This document shows positions 18,448 through 27,846 of a stretch of 64,000 nucleotides of DNA, piece by piece (positions within the stretch are counted from its first letter, which is position 1; every line of letters starts with the position of its first letter). The notes beneath the pieces were generated by a model. The model made no database searches. It was not told the origin of the DNA and was given only the letters and a program-made list of their open reading frames with translations. The position numbers and the translations under genes are program-made. The stretch spans positions 38,543-102,542 of the forward strand of contig NZ_JAEL01000004.1 of NCBI RefSeq assembly GCF_000518885.1, in the 5' to 3' direction. The DNA is from Bacillus sp. J33 (GTDB lineage: Bacteria > Bacillota > Bacilli > Bacillales > Cytobacillaceae).

Positions 18448-19905
18448 TTAATCTTGCTTGCTAAGAATGGCTTTTGGCTGGAGGCGCAAAACGGAAAGAG
18501 AAGGCAATAATGCTGATACAGCCGCGATCACCAGCCCGATTAGTGCCAGGAAGCCAAGATCTTCTGCTGTCATCTGGACATTAAGCTCATCCACTGTCTC
18601 CACTGAAGCTTGAGCCTGCATCATTCCCGGAGAGAAGCCTCCCATGCCTCTTCCTCTAAAAGATTCCGGGGTATACGATTGTTCCGCTGACTCCAGCTCC
18701 TGATTCAAGAGCTGGTCGCCAAGCTGACCCGCCACTACATTGCCGCTTGCTGCTGCAATGCCAAACGATAGCACGGTCACAACCAGAATTTCTGCAATAA
18801 ACTGGCCGGCGAGCTTCCACCTTTTTTCGCCAATGGCCAGAAGAACGCCCATTTCATATTTTCTCTCACGGATTGACATCATGACGATCAGACCCAATAT
18901 GATTGCTCCAGCCGTAGATACCAAGTACACAATATGATTGGAAAAGCTCGCTACATTTTCGATTGGTCCAACCATTTGCTGATAAAGCTGGTCATCCGCA
19001 TCAAGTGTAAAGGTTTCAAAATCAATGCTGCTCTCGCGCTTAGCCTGGTCAATAAAGCTTTGCATATCGGCAGGTTCATCTATGTAGTAGATGGCGCTAT
19101 CAATCGTATTTTCATAGTCCGCACCTTTCAATGCAGCTGCCGCTGTATAGGGAACGTATAGCTTGTTATATGGGTTCAATGCCGTAAAATCCATTGCCTG
19201 ATCAGGGCCCGCAGAAGCCGTTTGATAGATTCCGATAATTTCAAGCTCCAGCTCAGCAGTTTCATCCCGATTGCTCTTTACTGTAATCTTATCGCCAACA
19301 ACCAATTCGTTTTCTTCTGCCAGCGTCTGTTCAATCAGGGTAACATTTTCTCCGATGTTCTCTTCTGTTATCCCGCTACCTTCGACAATGGCTGCTGTTC
19401 CATCCATGAATTCCGCAGCAGAGTCAGTAAACGCAACCCCTTGCAGGGTAACATCCCCCTGCATCATTCCACCCATTGCAGCTCTGCCGGGGCCTTGTCC
19501 TTCACTCTCTTCTCCTGCCGTTTCCTCTCCCGCTGAATCACTTTCGATTGGTTCAAAACCCTCAGCTAATCCTGTTGTAGAGGAATAAATATTATAGCCT
19601 TTGATTTGCTCATAGGATGTGAGTTCTTCCGCTGTTTCTACAGGTATTGGTGCAGGCTGGAAACGTACCCTTCCGCCTTCACCCTGCTGGGACATCGCCT
19701 GTTCTCGCATCTTCTCCATATCGACCTGCAGCGTAACATCAGCCCCAAGCTTCTGCCTTGCGAGATCGCCAGACTTCTTGGCCGCTGTCTGGATGGATAA
19801 GCCTGCCAGTACCAATACGCAAATCACCGTGAACACAAAAATCTGCAAAATGCTCTTCCCTTTGCGCGCCTTCACGCTTAAAAGTGCTCGCTTCAAAAAA
19901 TTCAT
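18448..19905 (-). CDS. FtsX-family ABC permease, Vex/MacB-like
   Basis: The 485-residue protein has helix 1 at about 19-41, a large extracytoplasmic domain and three C-terminal helices (about 325-345, 370-390, 450-475). The external region includes acidic and glycine/methionine-rich low-complexity parts (about 115-150, and GRGMGGFSPGMMQAQ near 430). It resembles Vex-type peptide exporters of Gram-positive bacteria. The substrate is unknown, but linkage to a protease and a foldase suggests export or surveillance of a secreted peptide or protein. Confidence 0.8.
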   Translation of the reverse strand: MNFLKRALLSVKARKGKSILQIFVFTVICVLVLAGLSIQTAAKKSGDLARQKLGADVTLQVDMEKMREQAMSQQGEGGRVRFQPAPIPVETAEELTSYEQIKGYNIYSSTTGLAEGFEPIESDSAGEETAGEESEGQGPGRAAMGGMMQGDVTLQGVAFTDSAAEFMDGTAAIVEGSGITEENIGENVTLIEQTLAEENELVVGDKITVKSNRDETAELELEIIGIYQTASAGPDQAMDFTALNPYNKLYVPYTAAAALKGADYENTIDSAIYYIDEPADMQSFIDQAKRESSIDFETFTLDADDQLYQQMVGPIENVASFSNHIVYLVSTAGAIILGLIVMMSIRERKYEMGVLLAIGEKRWKLAGQFIAEILVVTVLSFGIAAASGNVVAGQLGDQLLNQELESAEQSYTPESFRGRGMGGFSPGMMQAQASVETVDELNVQMTAEDLGFLALIGLVIAAVSALLPSLSVLRLQPKAILSKQD

Positions 19906-19915
19906 ATCAGTTTCC

Positions 19916-20794
19916 TCAGCTCTCTAAATAGTTCTTAATCTCATATTCTTCAAACTTTTCTTCCAGCCATGCGGTATATTCTGTTTGCATTTCTGTTTCC
20001 AATAACCTATTTTGGATCTCTTCTTTTACATCCTCATAGACCGCTTCTTTGGCTTCTTTCTTTTCAACTACCTTTATGACATGGTAGCCATACTCCGTCT
20101 TGACAGGATCGCTGATTTTTCCTGGCTCCAGCGAGAAGGCGATCTCTTCAAACTCTTCGGCCATGTCTCCCTTGCCGAAAAACCCCAGATCTCCGCCCGC
20201 GTCCTTGTTGCTTTCATCTATGGAGTATTCAGCCGCCAATTCTGCAAAGTCCCCGCCATCATTCAGCTTCCCGATGACTTCTTTTGCCGTTTCCTCATCT
20301 TCTACTAAAATATGGCTCGCATTTACTTGTTCCTGCTGTGCAAAGCTGTCCTTGTTTTCCTCAAAATAGGCTTTCATATCCTCTTCTGTAATCTCGATTC
20401 TTGGTTCAAGCAGCTTTTTCGTTGCCAGATAGGATTCGATATCCTCTTCAAAGTCCGCCATGGTCAGGCCGCTCGTTTCAAGTGTCTGCTTTAAAGCTTC
20501 CTCACCGCCGTAGGACTCCGCATAAGCTGCTTTTTCTTCATCAATTTCCTCTTGTGTCACTTTTATGTTTTCCTTCTTTACTTCCTGTTCAATTACTTTG
20601 CCGGTGATCAGCGTGTCCAAAAGCTCCTGCCCGTACTGGGCGACGAGCCGCTCATGCAGCTCATCCTCGCTTATTTTTTCCCCGTTCACGGTGGCAACAG
20701 CATCCGCTTGTATAGTGAAAAAGATGGCTGCGGCTGCTCCAATTGTCAGCATACTGCCTAATACCCAAAATAGCATTTTCTTGTTTTTCATCAT
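19916..20794 (-). CDS. PpiC-type peptidyl-prolyl isomerase, PrsA/SurA-like foldase
   Basis: The 292-residue extracytoplasmic protein has an N-terminal helix (about 7-27), a SurA-like chaperone part starting ATVNGEKISEDEL, and a parvulin domain (about 155-245): ASHILVEDEETAKEV, FAELAAEYSIDES, GGDLGFFGKGDM and EYGYHVIKV. Unlike PrsA of B. subtilis it has no lipobox cysteine, so it should be held by an uncleaved signal anchor or released. It is 11 bp after the HtrA gene. A decayed relative of its 5' end lies at 57272-57420. Confidence 0.88.
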   Translation of the reverse strand: MMKNKKMLFWVLGSMLTIGAAAAIFFTIQADAVATVNGEKISEDELHERLVAQYGQELLDTLITGKVIEQEVKKENIKVTQEEIDEEKAAYAESYGGEEALKQTLETSGLTMADFEEDIESYLATKKLLEPRIEITEEDMKAYFEENKDSFAQQEQVNASHILVEDEETAKEVIGKLNDGGDFAELAAEYSIDESNKDAGGDLGFFGKGDMAEEFEEIAFSLEPGKISDPVKTEYGYHVIKVVEKKEAKEAVYEDVKEEIQNRLLETEMQTEYTAWLEEKFEEYEIKNYLES

Positions 20795-20805
20795 GTTCCC
20801 CTTTC

Positions 20806-21990
20806 CTAATTCGCTTTCTGATTGCTTGTCAGTGTAACCTCAGCTGTCTTTAATTCGCCTTCGCGGTAAAATTTAATTTTCACCTTATCCCCAATCGAAA
20901 AATCACTGTATAAATGCTTTCGCAAATCCCCGGAATTCTTAATTTCCTTGCCTCCTATGCTAATGAGAATATCCTCCACCTGAAGCCCGGCCTTGCCTGC
21001 TGCCGAATCCGGATCGATATTGGCTACAATCGCACCGCTTGTAACACCCTCAGGCAGATTACGCAGATATTGAGGAGGCACTTCGTCAAAGCTTGCCAGC
21101 CCCACTCCGAGATAAGGACGCACCACTTGTCCATTTTCAATCAGCTGATTCACAAGCGCTTTAACTTCATTGCTTGGAATGGCAAAACCAAGCCCTTCTA
21201 CACCGTTCTCCGCGATCTTCAGGCTGTTGATCCCAACCAGCTGCCCTGCCGTATTAATCAGTGCCCCGCCGCTGTTTCCGGGATTTATGGCAGCATCGGT
21301 TTGTATGACATTCAAATTCCACTCTCCTGCAGAAGTGCTGACCTCAATGGACCTGTCAACCGCACTCACAATTCCCTGTGTAACCGTCCTTGATAGATCA
21401 AGGCCAAGCGGATTGCCGATTGCCAGCACCTGGTCACCAGCCCTTAGTTTGGAAGAATCACCGAACTCCATCACAGATGCGGAAACATCGCCTGTGATCT
21501 TTAACACGGCGATATCTGTCAGCGCATCGGTTCCGGCCAGTTCAGCCGTCACCTTTTCGCCGTCATGCAAGGTCACCTGAATCTCACTGGCATTTTGGAT
21601 CACGTGATTATTCGTCACAATATAAGCAGTGTCGTTTGTCTTTTTAAAAATAACGCCCGAACCCGTACCGCTTTCTGCTGATTCACCCGATTGGCCGAAC
21701 GGATTGTTCTGCTGCTGCATATTGACAACACCGACAATCGCTTTTGATGCCTGCTCAATGGTGTCCGCCAAGGAATTTGATGAAGCAGAAACAGGCGTCA
21801 CATCCAGATTTGCTGAACTTTCAGTTTGTACATTTTCCTCCGTAACAGATGCCTGAGGAGCATCATCCTGGAAATACGTGACTGCTGTCAGCGTAAGCGC
21901 CGATCCCAGAACTCCAGCTGCGACTGCAGAAAAAAATCCTTTCCATTTCGGTTTTTTCTTAGCCCGGCTTTCTTCGTAAAAATCACTCAT
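20806..21990 (-). CDS. HtrA/DegP-type membrane-anchored serine protease
   Basis: From the ATG at 21990 (behind AGAAGG) the protein has about 394 residues: a cytoplasmic N-terminus, one helix (about 20-40), a trypsin-like domain with catalytic His in VTNNHVIQ, Asp in LTDIAVLKI and Ser in GNSGGALI, and one PDZ domain (about 290-385). It degrades or refolds damaged secreted proteins. B. subtilis HtrA is controlled by CssRS; I could not identify a CssR box with confidence. It is the first gene of the four-gene envelope operon. Confidence 0.93.
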   Translation of the reverse strand: MSDFYEESRAKKKPKWKGFFSAVAAGVLGSALTLTAVTYFQDDAPQASVTEENVQTESSANLDVTPVSASSNSLADTIEQASKAIVGVVNMQQQNNPFGQSGESAESGTGSGVIFKKTNDTAYIVTNNHVIQNASEIQVTLHDGEKVTAELAGTDALTDIAVLKITGDVSASVMEFGDSSKLRAGDQVLAIGNPLGLDLSRTVTQGIVSAVDRSIEVSTSAGEWNLNVIQTDAAINPGNSGGALINTAGQLVGINSLKIAENGVEGLGFAIPSNEVKALVNQLIENGQVVRPYLGVGLASFDEVPPQYLRNLPEGVTSGAIVANIDPDSAAGKAGLQVEDILISIGGKEIKNSGDLRKHLYSDFSIGDKVKIKFYREGELKTAEVTLTSNQKAN

Positions 21991-22020
21991 GATATTTACC
22001 TTCTTTCTTATATATTTCAA

Positions 22021-22534
22021 TTTGAATCAGTCGTTAATTGCCTTACAAGTCATACTTTAATGGCCCAATGTGTCAGGAAAATGTCAAAGGAAAATATTTT
22101 TGCCCAAAAAATGGGCGAGCCTGCATTCAAGCGGCAAGACCAAAAGCGGAAGCACCTGATCATCCCATGACATCGAATCACACAAGAAATCCTCCTTATT
22201 GCCTCTCGCTTCTAATCTTGCAGGAAATCGCTAACGAAGCTTTTTACTTTTCAGTAATTTTTTGTCTTATGAACCCGGGGCTGGGTACCGGAGCTAGATG
22301 CAGATAACTTTCTTGATTGGATTTAATAACAAAAAATGCTTAGAGATTTTTTCTCTAAGCATTTTTAATCCTTTTATATATAGGCTGTGTTAAAGCTGCT
22401 TTGTTGATTTTAGCACCCTGTTGAATCACGAATTACTATACTCCCTTCTAAATTTTTTTTGAAAAACTTCATTTATTTCTCACATTCCTCTTTTAAGATA
22501 CGATAGGAGATTGAAGAAAAGGAGCATTGATTAC
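22021..22534. other. Intergenic region between htrA-type operon and PepSY gene
   Basis: No gene supported. Holds a short hairpin GCCCAAAAAATGGGC near 22102, and the terminator-like hairpin at 22331. Confidence 0.5.
22331..22367. terminator. Terminator-like hairpin upstream of the PepSY gene
   Basis: Stem AAAATGCTTAGAG/CTCTAAGCATTTT flanked by A and T runs, so it could act in either direction. Confidence 0.7.
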
Positions 22535-23902
22535 GTGGAAACTGTTAAAGAGAATACGATCATACAGAGCCAGCCTAACAGCTCACTTTACAGAACGGTT
22601 TGGAGATGGCATTTTTATGCAGGCATTATTTTTGCGCCATTTCTCATTATTCTGGCTGTAACTGGAGCCATCTATTTATTTAAGCCTCAGATCGAAGAAG
22701 TTCTATATCAGGACTACTATGAGGTTACGCCTCAAGGCGAAAAAATTCCCGCTTCACAGCAGATTGAAGAAGTTAGGAAGCTATTTCCGGATGCAGCGGT
22801 GACAAAATACCGTCCCGGCGAGAGTGCCGACCGCTCAAGCGAGATCAGCATTCTTTCCAATCAAGAAGCGCTTACCGTTTTTATCAATCCTTATACAGGA
22901 GAATCACTCGGGGAATTAAACAGCGAAGACCGGATCATGGATAAAATTGAAGAGTTTCATGGCGAACTGATGGCTGGCACGCTTGGAGACCGAATAGTAG
23001 AACTGGCAGCGTGCTGGGCGATTGTGCTCATTGTCACAGGAATCTATTTATGGCTGCCGAAAAAGAAACAAAGCATGGCTGGTGTCCTTTTTCCGCGCTT
23101 AAATAAAGGAAAAAAAACGTTCAGAAGGGATTTGCATGCTGTCCCCGCCTTTTGGGTCACAGCAGGGATGCTCTTTTTAATCATGACAGGATTGCCTTGG
23201 TCTGGTTTTTGGGGCACCAATTTCCAATCTATTGCCACCAATTCGGGGACAGGCTACCCGCCTTCCATCTGGGTAGGAAGCGCTCCAGAATCAACCATTA
23301 AAACAAAAGATATTGCCGATGTTCCATGGGCAGCTGAAAATCTCGATGTGCCAGCTTCAGAGATTCAAGGCTTTATACCGCTGTCCATTGATGATGTTGT
23401 GTCCATTGCCGACCGCGAAGGCGTGCACCCAAGTTATTCTATCTATATTCCGCAAGAAAAAACGGGTGTTTACACACTATCAGCGTTCCCTCCAAAAGCG
23501 CAGGATGAAATCACGATGCACATTGACCAGTATACAGGCGCGGTTCTGGCCGATTACCGTTATGAAGACTACGGATGGGTCGGAAAAATGGTCGCATGGG
23601 GAATAACCCTTCACAAAGGCACACAATTCGGATTGATGAACCAAATAATCAGCCTGCTTATTTGTCTGGGCATTATCCTTGTAGCCGTCAGCGGGTTTTA
23701 TTTATGGCTGAAGCGCAAGCCGAAAAAAGAAATGGGTGCCCCAAAGGCATCTGGCAAAAGGAATACAAAAGGATTCCTTCTTCTGTTAATTGGCTTGGGG
23801 ATCCTGTTTCCATTAGTCGGTTTAACGTTAATCGCTGTATGGCTAATGGATCTTTTCATCATTCGGAGAATACCTGCCTTAAAAAGGTTTTTAAATGCTT
23901 AA
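22535..23902 (+). CDS. PepSY-associated TM protein (PiuB/iron-regulated type)
   Basis: The roughly 455-residue membrane protein has WRWHFYAGIIFAPFLIILAV as helix 1, a PepSY domain outside (about 75-130), EFHGELMAGTLGDRIVELAA then helix 2, a further long helix pair, and a C-terminal helix cluster. The family (PepSY_TM) includes PiuB and ferric-siderophore reductase-like proteins with His pairs for haem. The GTG at 22535 follows AAAAGGAG; an upstream TTG lacks spacing. It is followed 26 bp later by a FixH/YtkA lipoprotein. A role in iron, haem or copper handling is inferred. Confidence 0.8.
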   Translation: METVKENTIIQSQPNSSLYRTVWRWHFYAGIIFAPFLIILAVTGAIYLFKPQIEEVLYQDYYEVTPQGEKIPASQQIEEVRKLFPDAAVTKYRPGESADRSSEISILSNQEALTVFINPYTGESLGELNSEDRIMDKIEEFHGELMAGTLGDRIVELAACWAIVLIVTGIYLWLPKKKQSMAGVLFPRLNKGKKTFRRDLHAVPAFWVTAGMLFLIMTGLPWSGFWGTNFQSIATNSGTGYPPSIWVGSAPESTIKTKDIADVPWAAENLDVPASEIQGFIPLSIDDVVSIADREGVHPSYSIYIPQEKTGVYTLSAFPPKAQDEITMHIDQYTGAVLADYRYEDYGWVGKMVAWGITLHKGTQFGLMNQIISLLICLGIILVAVSGFYLWLKRKPKKEMGAPKASGKRNTKGFLLLLIGLGILFPLVGLTLIAVWLMDLFIIRRIPALKRFLNA

Positions 23903-23928
23903 TTTTATGATAGAGGGTGTCTAATGCC

Positions 23929-24399
23929 GTGAAAAAGGATTTTGTGTTTTCATGTTTTTTGCTATTGATATCGCTGCTGAGTGCATGCTCCTTAGATGAG
24001 AATGCCGGCGAACTATATAAGAAGGAAACGCCGCTGAAATTGGAAATTAACACACCGTCAGCCTTTACAGACGGCGGGCAGGAAACGATAACGGCTATTC
24101 TAACGCAAGATGGGAAGCCTGCGGACAATGCAGATTTTGTCCATTTTGAAATCTGGAAGCAGGATGGCACTGTCCAGTATGGTATGGAGGAAGCAGCCGC
24201 TGAGGGCAACGGCATTTACAGCATCAGCAAAAGCTTTGACGAGGATGGTTTATATTTTGTAAAAGTACACGCCCAGCAAGGCGATAGCCTGATCATGCCG
24301 CAAAAACAGTTTATCGTTGGAGAGCTATCGGAAAGCGACAAGGAATTCCTCAAAAAAGGAACAGGCAAACAGGAACCGGGACAGGGGCATCATCATTAA
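23929..24399 (+). CDS. FixH/YtkA-like lipoprotein with His-rich tail
   Basis: From GTG at 23929 (nine bases after AGAGGGTG) the protein has 156 residues with a signal peptide and lipobox LLSAC (Cys about 20). A YtkA-like immunoglobulin-like domain follows (LKLEINTPSAFTDGGQETI, then VHFEIWKQDGT and DGLYFVKVHAQQGD). It ends GHHH. YtkA/FixH domains occur with copper and cytochrome oxidase assembly genes. Pairing with the PepSY protein suggests a surface metal or haem function, which is inference. Confidence 0.7.
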   Translation: MKKDFVFSCFLLLISLLSACSLDENAGELYKKETPLKLEINTPSAFTDGGQETITAILTQDGKPADNADFVHFEIWKQDGTVQYGMEEAAAEGNGIYSISKSFDEDGLYFVKVHAQQGDSLIMPQKQFIVGELSESDKEFLKKGTGKQEPGQGHHH

Positions 24400-24401
24400 A
24401 T

Positions 24402-24524
24402 GTGCTTCTGCCGCAAACATGCTTAATCTATACGTACGGATATGATGATTCAGGCTGTTATGAGATCGTATCGATTGAAGCAAAGAACCAAAAGGAAAGG
24501 ATAGATTTTGACAGGAAAGAATAA
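24402..24524 (+). pseudogene. Short coding-like remnant, unknown
   Basis: A 40-codon frame ends IYTYGYDDSGCYEIVSIEAK, NQKERIDFDRKE-stop and reads like a real C-terminus, but it lacks a ribosome binding site and directly abuts the lipoprotein stop. Probably the tail of a deleted gene. Confidence 0.3.
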
Positions 24525-24546
24525 CTGTCTTTATCTATCCTTTTTT
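24496..24546. terminator. Bidirectional terminator
   Basis: Long interrupted stem AAAGGATAGAT/ATCTATCCTTTT with an inner GACAG/CTGTC. It serves the lipoprotein transcript and the minus-strand GntR gene. Confidence 0.75.
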
Positions 24547-24575
24547 GCACATCCAAATTTTGCTGCAAAACAGTT

Positions 24576-25223
24576 TTATAATACTTCGGACATAATGATT
24601 CTTTCCCGGTTTTCTATGAATGATTTTTTACAAATCTGCTTAATGCTTAAATAATTCTCCGAACAAATCGCTTCATAAATTAACTTATTTAATTGATTTG
24701 CAGAATAATGCTTCTGGTTTGGGGTTAATTTCCAATTAACCATAGCCATTCGTATAAATTTATCTTTCAATGAATCCATGAATTCTAACATGGTTTTATT
24801 GTTTGCAGAGGAAATCATACAGCGAGTAAAAAGAATATGGTTTTGAATATATTTATAATAGTCCATACTCTTTTCTGCTTCAATTTGCTGATCTAAATAC
24901 ATTTTCAATTTATCAACATCGAAGGAGCGGCCTTTTTCCACTACTTCATCTACAGAAAATTCTTGTAAAAATAAAATTACTTGTGCAATGTCCAGCATTT
25001 CTTTCATAGAAATGTCTTTCACCATAATTCCACGGTTTTTAATGGATGTGACAAATCCCTCTGACTCTAAACGGGAGAGTGCACCTCTAATTGGGGTACG
25101 GCTCATGTTTAGTTCTTTTGCTAATCCATTCTCCGATAGAAGCAGTCCTGGCATATAATTTGCATTAATTAAATTTTCATGGATTTTCATATAGGCTATG
25201 TCAACAAGTGAGTGTTGGGTCAT
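24576..25223 (-). CDS. GntR-family regulator (FadR/FCD subfamily)
   Basis: The 215-residue protein has an N-terminal winged HTH (LLSENGLAKELNMSRTPIRG, ALSRLESEGFVTS; about residues 28-62) and an all-helical FCD-type ligand domain. The ATG follows AAAGGA. It lies downstream of, and on the same strand as, the phosphonate-type transporter operon but behind that operon's terminator. A TTGTATACAA palindrome of the kind bound by FadR-type regulators lies upstream of phnD (29793-29802), and a TTGTAT half-site lies upstream of this gene (25313-25318). Control of the transporter is inferred. Confidence 0.8.
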   Translation of the reverse strand: MTQHSLVDIAYMKIHENLINANYMPGLLLSENGLAKELNMSRTPIRGALSRLESEGFVTSIKNRGIMVKDISMKEMLDIAQVILFLQEFSVDEVVEKGRSFDVDKLKMYLDQQIEAEKSMDYYKYIQNHILFTRCMISSANNKTMLEFMDSLKDKFIRMAMVNWKLTPNQKHYSANQLNKLIYEAICSENYLSIKQICKKSFIENRERIIMSEVL

Positions 25224-25413
25224 TTTACAATTCCTTTCAAGCAGAATTACACCTAAATCCTAAATATACCTAAGGTCATGACTTCCCTCGTTTGCTATTG
25301 GAAAGTTAATCCATACAAGTATATCATATTCACCTAATAAATGACCTTTATCAAATTAGAGTATTGAAAGCAGCATGACATTATTATTAGTGAATTTTAC
25401 CTATTAATAGAAC

Positions 25414-25444
25414 GAAAAAAGAAGTGCTTTAACACTTCTCTTTT
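25414..25444 (-). terminator. Terminator of the phn-phosphatase operon
   Basis: Stem AGAAGTG/CACTTCT, 6-base loop, then TTTTTT on the minus strand. Confidence 0.8.
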
Positions 25445-25461
25445 AACACCTTCTAAAGTCT

Positions 25462-26211
25462 CTATGAAGCAGCAGCAGTTTCACCCAGACCTAAAAACCG
25501 GCGCTTTATTCGATCAATCACATCCATTTCCACACCTTTTGCCATCAAATATTGATCGAAACTCTGATAGGTATGATAAATGTACTCATAGGCTTTTAAA
25601 ATATAGTCCCGATTTGAATACAAGAACTCCATTGGAATATTTCCATACAGACTTTCGTTCTGATGCATGGACTCCAAGTTAGTGTAGGTTACTTCATAAT
25701 TTGAGACAATATCTTTCTTTTCCACTCCCGCTAAGCCTAACAGCAGCATGGCTAAGAGACCTGTCCGGTCTTTTCCGGCCTGGCAATGAAAGACAATGCA
25801 GCCTTCTTCAGCTTGTTCAATCACATCAAAAATTCTCTTCACCGCATCGTTTTGCTCCAATAAATCAATATAAAAATCTCCCATCGAAATCTCATATGTT
25901 GATAGCGTAATATCTGAAACCCGCTCGGTAATAAACGGGATGTTATAATATTCGCAAAAATCCTCTTCTGCAAGCGGGTTTTTATGGGTTTCGATTTCAT
26001 CTTCTCCTCGAAGATCAATGACAGTCTTCACCCCATACTCTTTTAAAAAGACGATGTCCTCTCGGGAGAGCCTGCTCATATCACTTGATCTTAAAAAGGT
26101 GTGCCACTTTGTTTGCTGTCCATATTCTGTACTGTACCCACCTAACTCCCGACAGTTTTCCAGATTATCAATGGGCAAGCGAACCCAATTTAATTTTGCA
26201 TTCTTCATCAT
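25462..26211 (-). CDS. Tyrosine-phosphatase-like protein (CX5R phosphatase)
   Basis: The 249-residue cytoplasmic protein has the signature HCQAGKDRTG with catalytic Cys143 and Arg149, and an upstream N-x-RELGGY (residues 19-26) typical of the Y_phosphatase3 family (like Listeria LipA and related atypical dual-specificity or lipid phosphatases). The ATG follows GAGGAGG. It is the last gene of the phnD-phnC-phnE-phnE operon (18-bp gap), so it may dephosphorylate an imported phosphoester rather than a protein. That role is inferred from context. Confidence 0.82.
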   Translation of the reverse strand: MMKNAKLNWVRLPIDNLENCRELGGYSTEYGQQTKWHTFLRSSDMSRLSREDIVFLKEYGVKTVIDLRGEDEIETHKNPLAEEDFCEYYNIPFITERVSDITLSTYEISMGDFYIDLLEQNDAVKRIFDVIEQAEEGCIVFHCQAGKDRTGLLAMLLLGLAGVEKKDIVSNYEVTYTNLESMHQNESLYGNIPMEFLYSNRDYILKAYEYIYHTYQSFDQYLMAKGVEMDVIDRIKRRFLGLGETAAAS

Positions 26212-26229
26212 CTTAGTGTCCTCCTCAGG

Positions 26230-27024
26230 TTAACTGTTCCCAAATTGTATATTATTTTTAATTTTCGTCATTACCAGTTCAACGGCAAACATAAGTATAC
26301 AGATCATAATGACAATCGTAGTGGTTTGTCCATAGTTATACGTATTAATCGCTTGTGTTAATAAAAGACCAATCCCGCCGACGCCAATAATCCCTAAACC
26401 GATTGATTCGGAAATATTGGATTCAAAACACACGGTAATCCAGGCAACAAAAGCAGTAATACAAAGCGGAATCAATCCGTGATAAACAATTTTGAACCAA
26501 GAGGCTCCCGTTGACTTCATCGCTTCTATAATCTCGCTGCCTGTCTCTTCAATACTCCCTGTAAACGTTTTGGTCAGATAGCCGACAGCAGAGATCAAGA
26601 TCGCAACAAAGCCTGACACATTGCCAAAACCCAGACTCGCAATCACCATTAGCCCCCATACGAGTGAAGGAACGGATCGAATGATCGCAAAAAATCCTTT
26701 AATAAAAATGGCCAGCAATCGATTTGGTGCAATATTCGATGCTGCCAGGAAGCTTAAAAGCATGGCTAAAAGAACAGCCGCAACCAATGTTAACAAAGCT
26801 AATGCTAAACTGGTCACAATATTCAAAAGAGCATCAGGTACAATTGAAAAATCAACAGTCATCATTCTGCTTAAGACGTCGGGAACATTTTCCAACCGAT
26901 CATAAAATTTTTTAATATCTAAGCTTATAAGTTTCACAGCTGCAAAAAACACCATTCCCAATATAAGAACAAGAAGAATCGACTTGCCCACACTGCCTTT
27001 TGAAGTGACTCGAATGTGCTCCAT
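26230..27024 (-). CDS. phnE: Phosphonate-type ABC permease (second PhnE)
   Basis: The 264-residue permease has about six helices and the BPD-type EAA loop EAMKSTGASWFKIVYHGLIP (about residues 164-183). Typical PhnE features include SIGLGIIGVGGIGLLL near the C-terminus. It pairs with the upstream PhnE, giving a heterodimeric channel with ATPase PhnC. Gap to the previous gene is 24 bp. Confidence 0.85.
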   Translation of the reverse strand: MEHIRVTSKGSVGKSILLVLILGMVFFAAVKLISLDIKKFYDRLENVPDVLSRMMTVDFSIVPDALLNIVTSLALALLTLVAAVLLAMLLSFLAASNIAPNRLLAIFIKGFFAIIRSVPSLVWGLMVIASLGFGNVSGFVAILISAVGYLTKTFTGSIEETGSEIIEAMKSTGASWFKIVYHGLIPLCITAFVAWITVCFESNISESIGLGIIGVGGIGLLLTQAINTYNYGQTTTIVIMICILMFAVELVMTKIKNNIQFGNS

Positions 27025-27048
27025 TTGTATTCAGTCCCCTTACATTAA

Positions 27049-27846
27049 TTAAACGAAACGTTTACGAATCGAATTGGTTACTAACTCCGTTAATAAAATA
27101 ATCATGACGACTACGGCAATAATGGAAATAGCTTCTCCGTATTTAAACAAATTAATATTTGTATCAATTAAGACGCCAATCCCGCCGGCCCCAACGAGAC
27201 CTAAAACAACTGAAGCCCTGACATTAATTTCAAAGGCAAATAACGTCCAATTAATCCAGGCTGGAACAAACTGAGGAATGACTCCATGAAACAAGATTTG
27301 AAAATAAGAGGAACCATTCGCTCGCAGCGCCTCTAGCTTATCCCCAGAAATTTCATCAATCGATTCTGCATAACTTTTACTTAAAAATCCAATCGTCACA
27401 AGAATCAAAGCCAAAATGCCAACAATACCGCCTAGTCCAAAAATATAAACCAATAAGGCTCCCCAAATAATAAAAGGGATATTTCGTAAAACTGATACAA
27501 AACCGCGGCTAATCACCCGTAATGTTTTAAACTTATTCGTATTTTTCGAGATTAAAACCCCTAATACAAACGCAATAATCGTAGAAATATAGGTGGAGAT
27601 GACTGCATAGCCAAGTGTATCGATCACCGCTGGAATATATTGTTTTAAATTCTCTGGGTTCGGCGGAAGGAACTTTTCAAAGAAAAACATCACAAAGCTT
27701 GGTAAGCCCATGAGCATCTCTATAAAGGAAATCTCTAAATAATAAACCGAAAAAGTCAGCACAGCAAAGATGGCGGCCACAATAACAAAGGTTCTTTTTG
27801 AATCTCTTTGACCGAGCGGAATCTTATGAATGGTTTTATTATTCAT
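27049..27846 (-). CDS. phnE: Phosphonate-type ABC permease (first PhnE)
   Basis: From the ATG at 27846 the protein has 265 residues; this ATG overlaps the phnC stop by eight bases, which suits translational coupling. A longer frame to 27888 has no ribosome binding site. EAA loop: EALRANGSSYFQILFHGVIP; C-terminal SVVLGLVGAGGIGVLI is typical of PhnE. About six membrane helices. Confidence 0.85.
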   Translation of the reverse strand: MNNKTIHKIPLGQRDSKRTFVIVAAIFAVLTFSVYYLEISFIEMLMGLPSFVMFFFEKFLPPNPENLKQYIPAVIDTLGYAVISTYISTIIAFVLGVLISKNTNKFKTLRVISRGFVSVLRNIPFIIWGALLVYIFGLGGIVGILALILVTIGFLSKSYAESIDEISGDKLEALRANGSSYFQILFHGVIPQFVPAWINWTLFAFEINVRASVVLGLVGAGGIGVLIDTNINLFKYGEAISIIAVVVMIILLTELVTNSIRKRFV

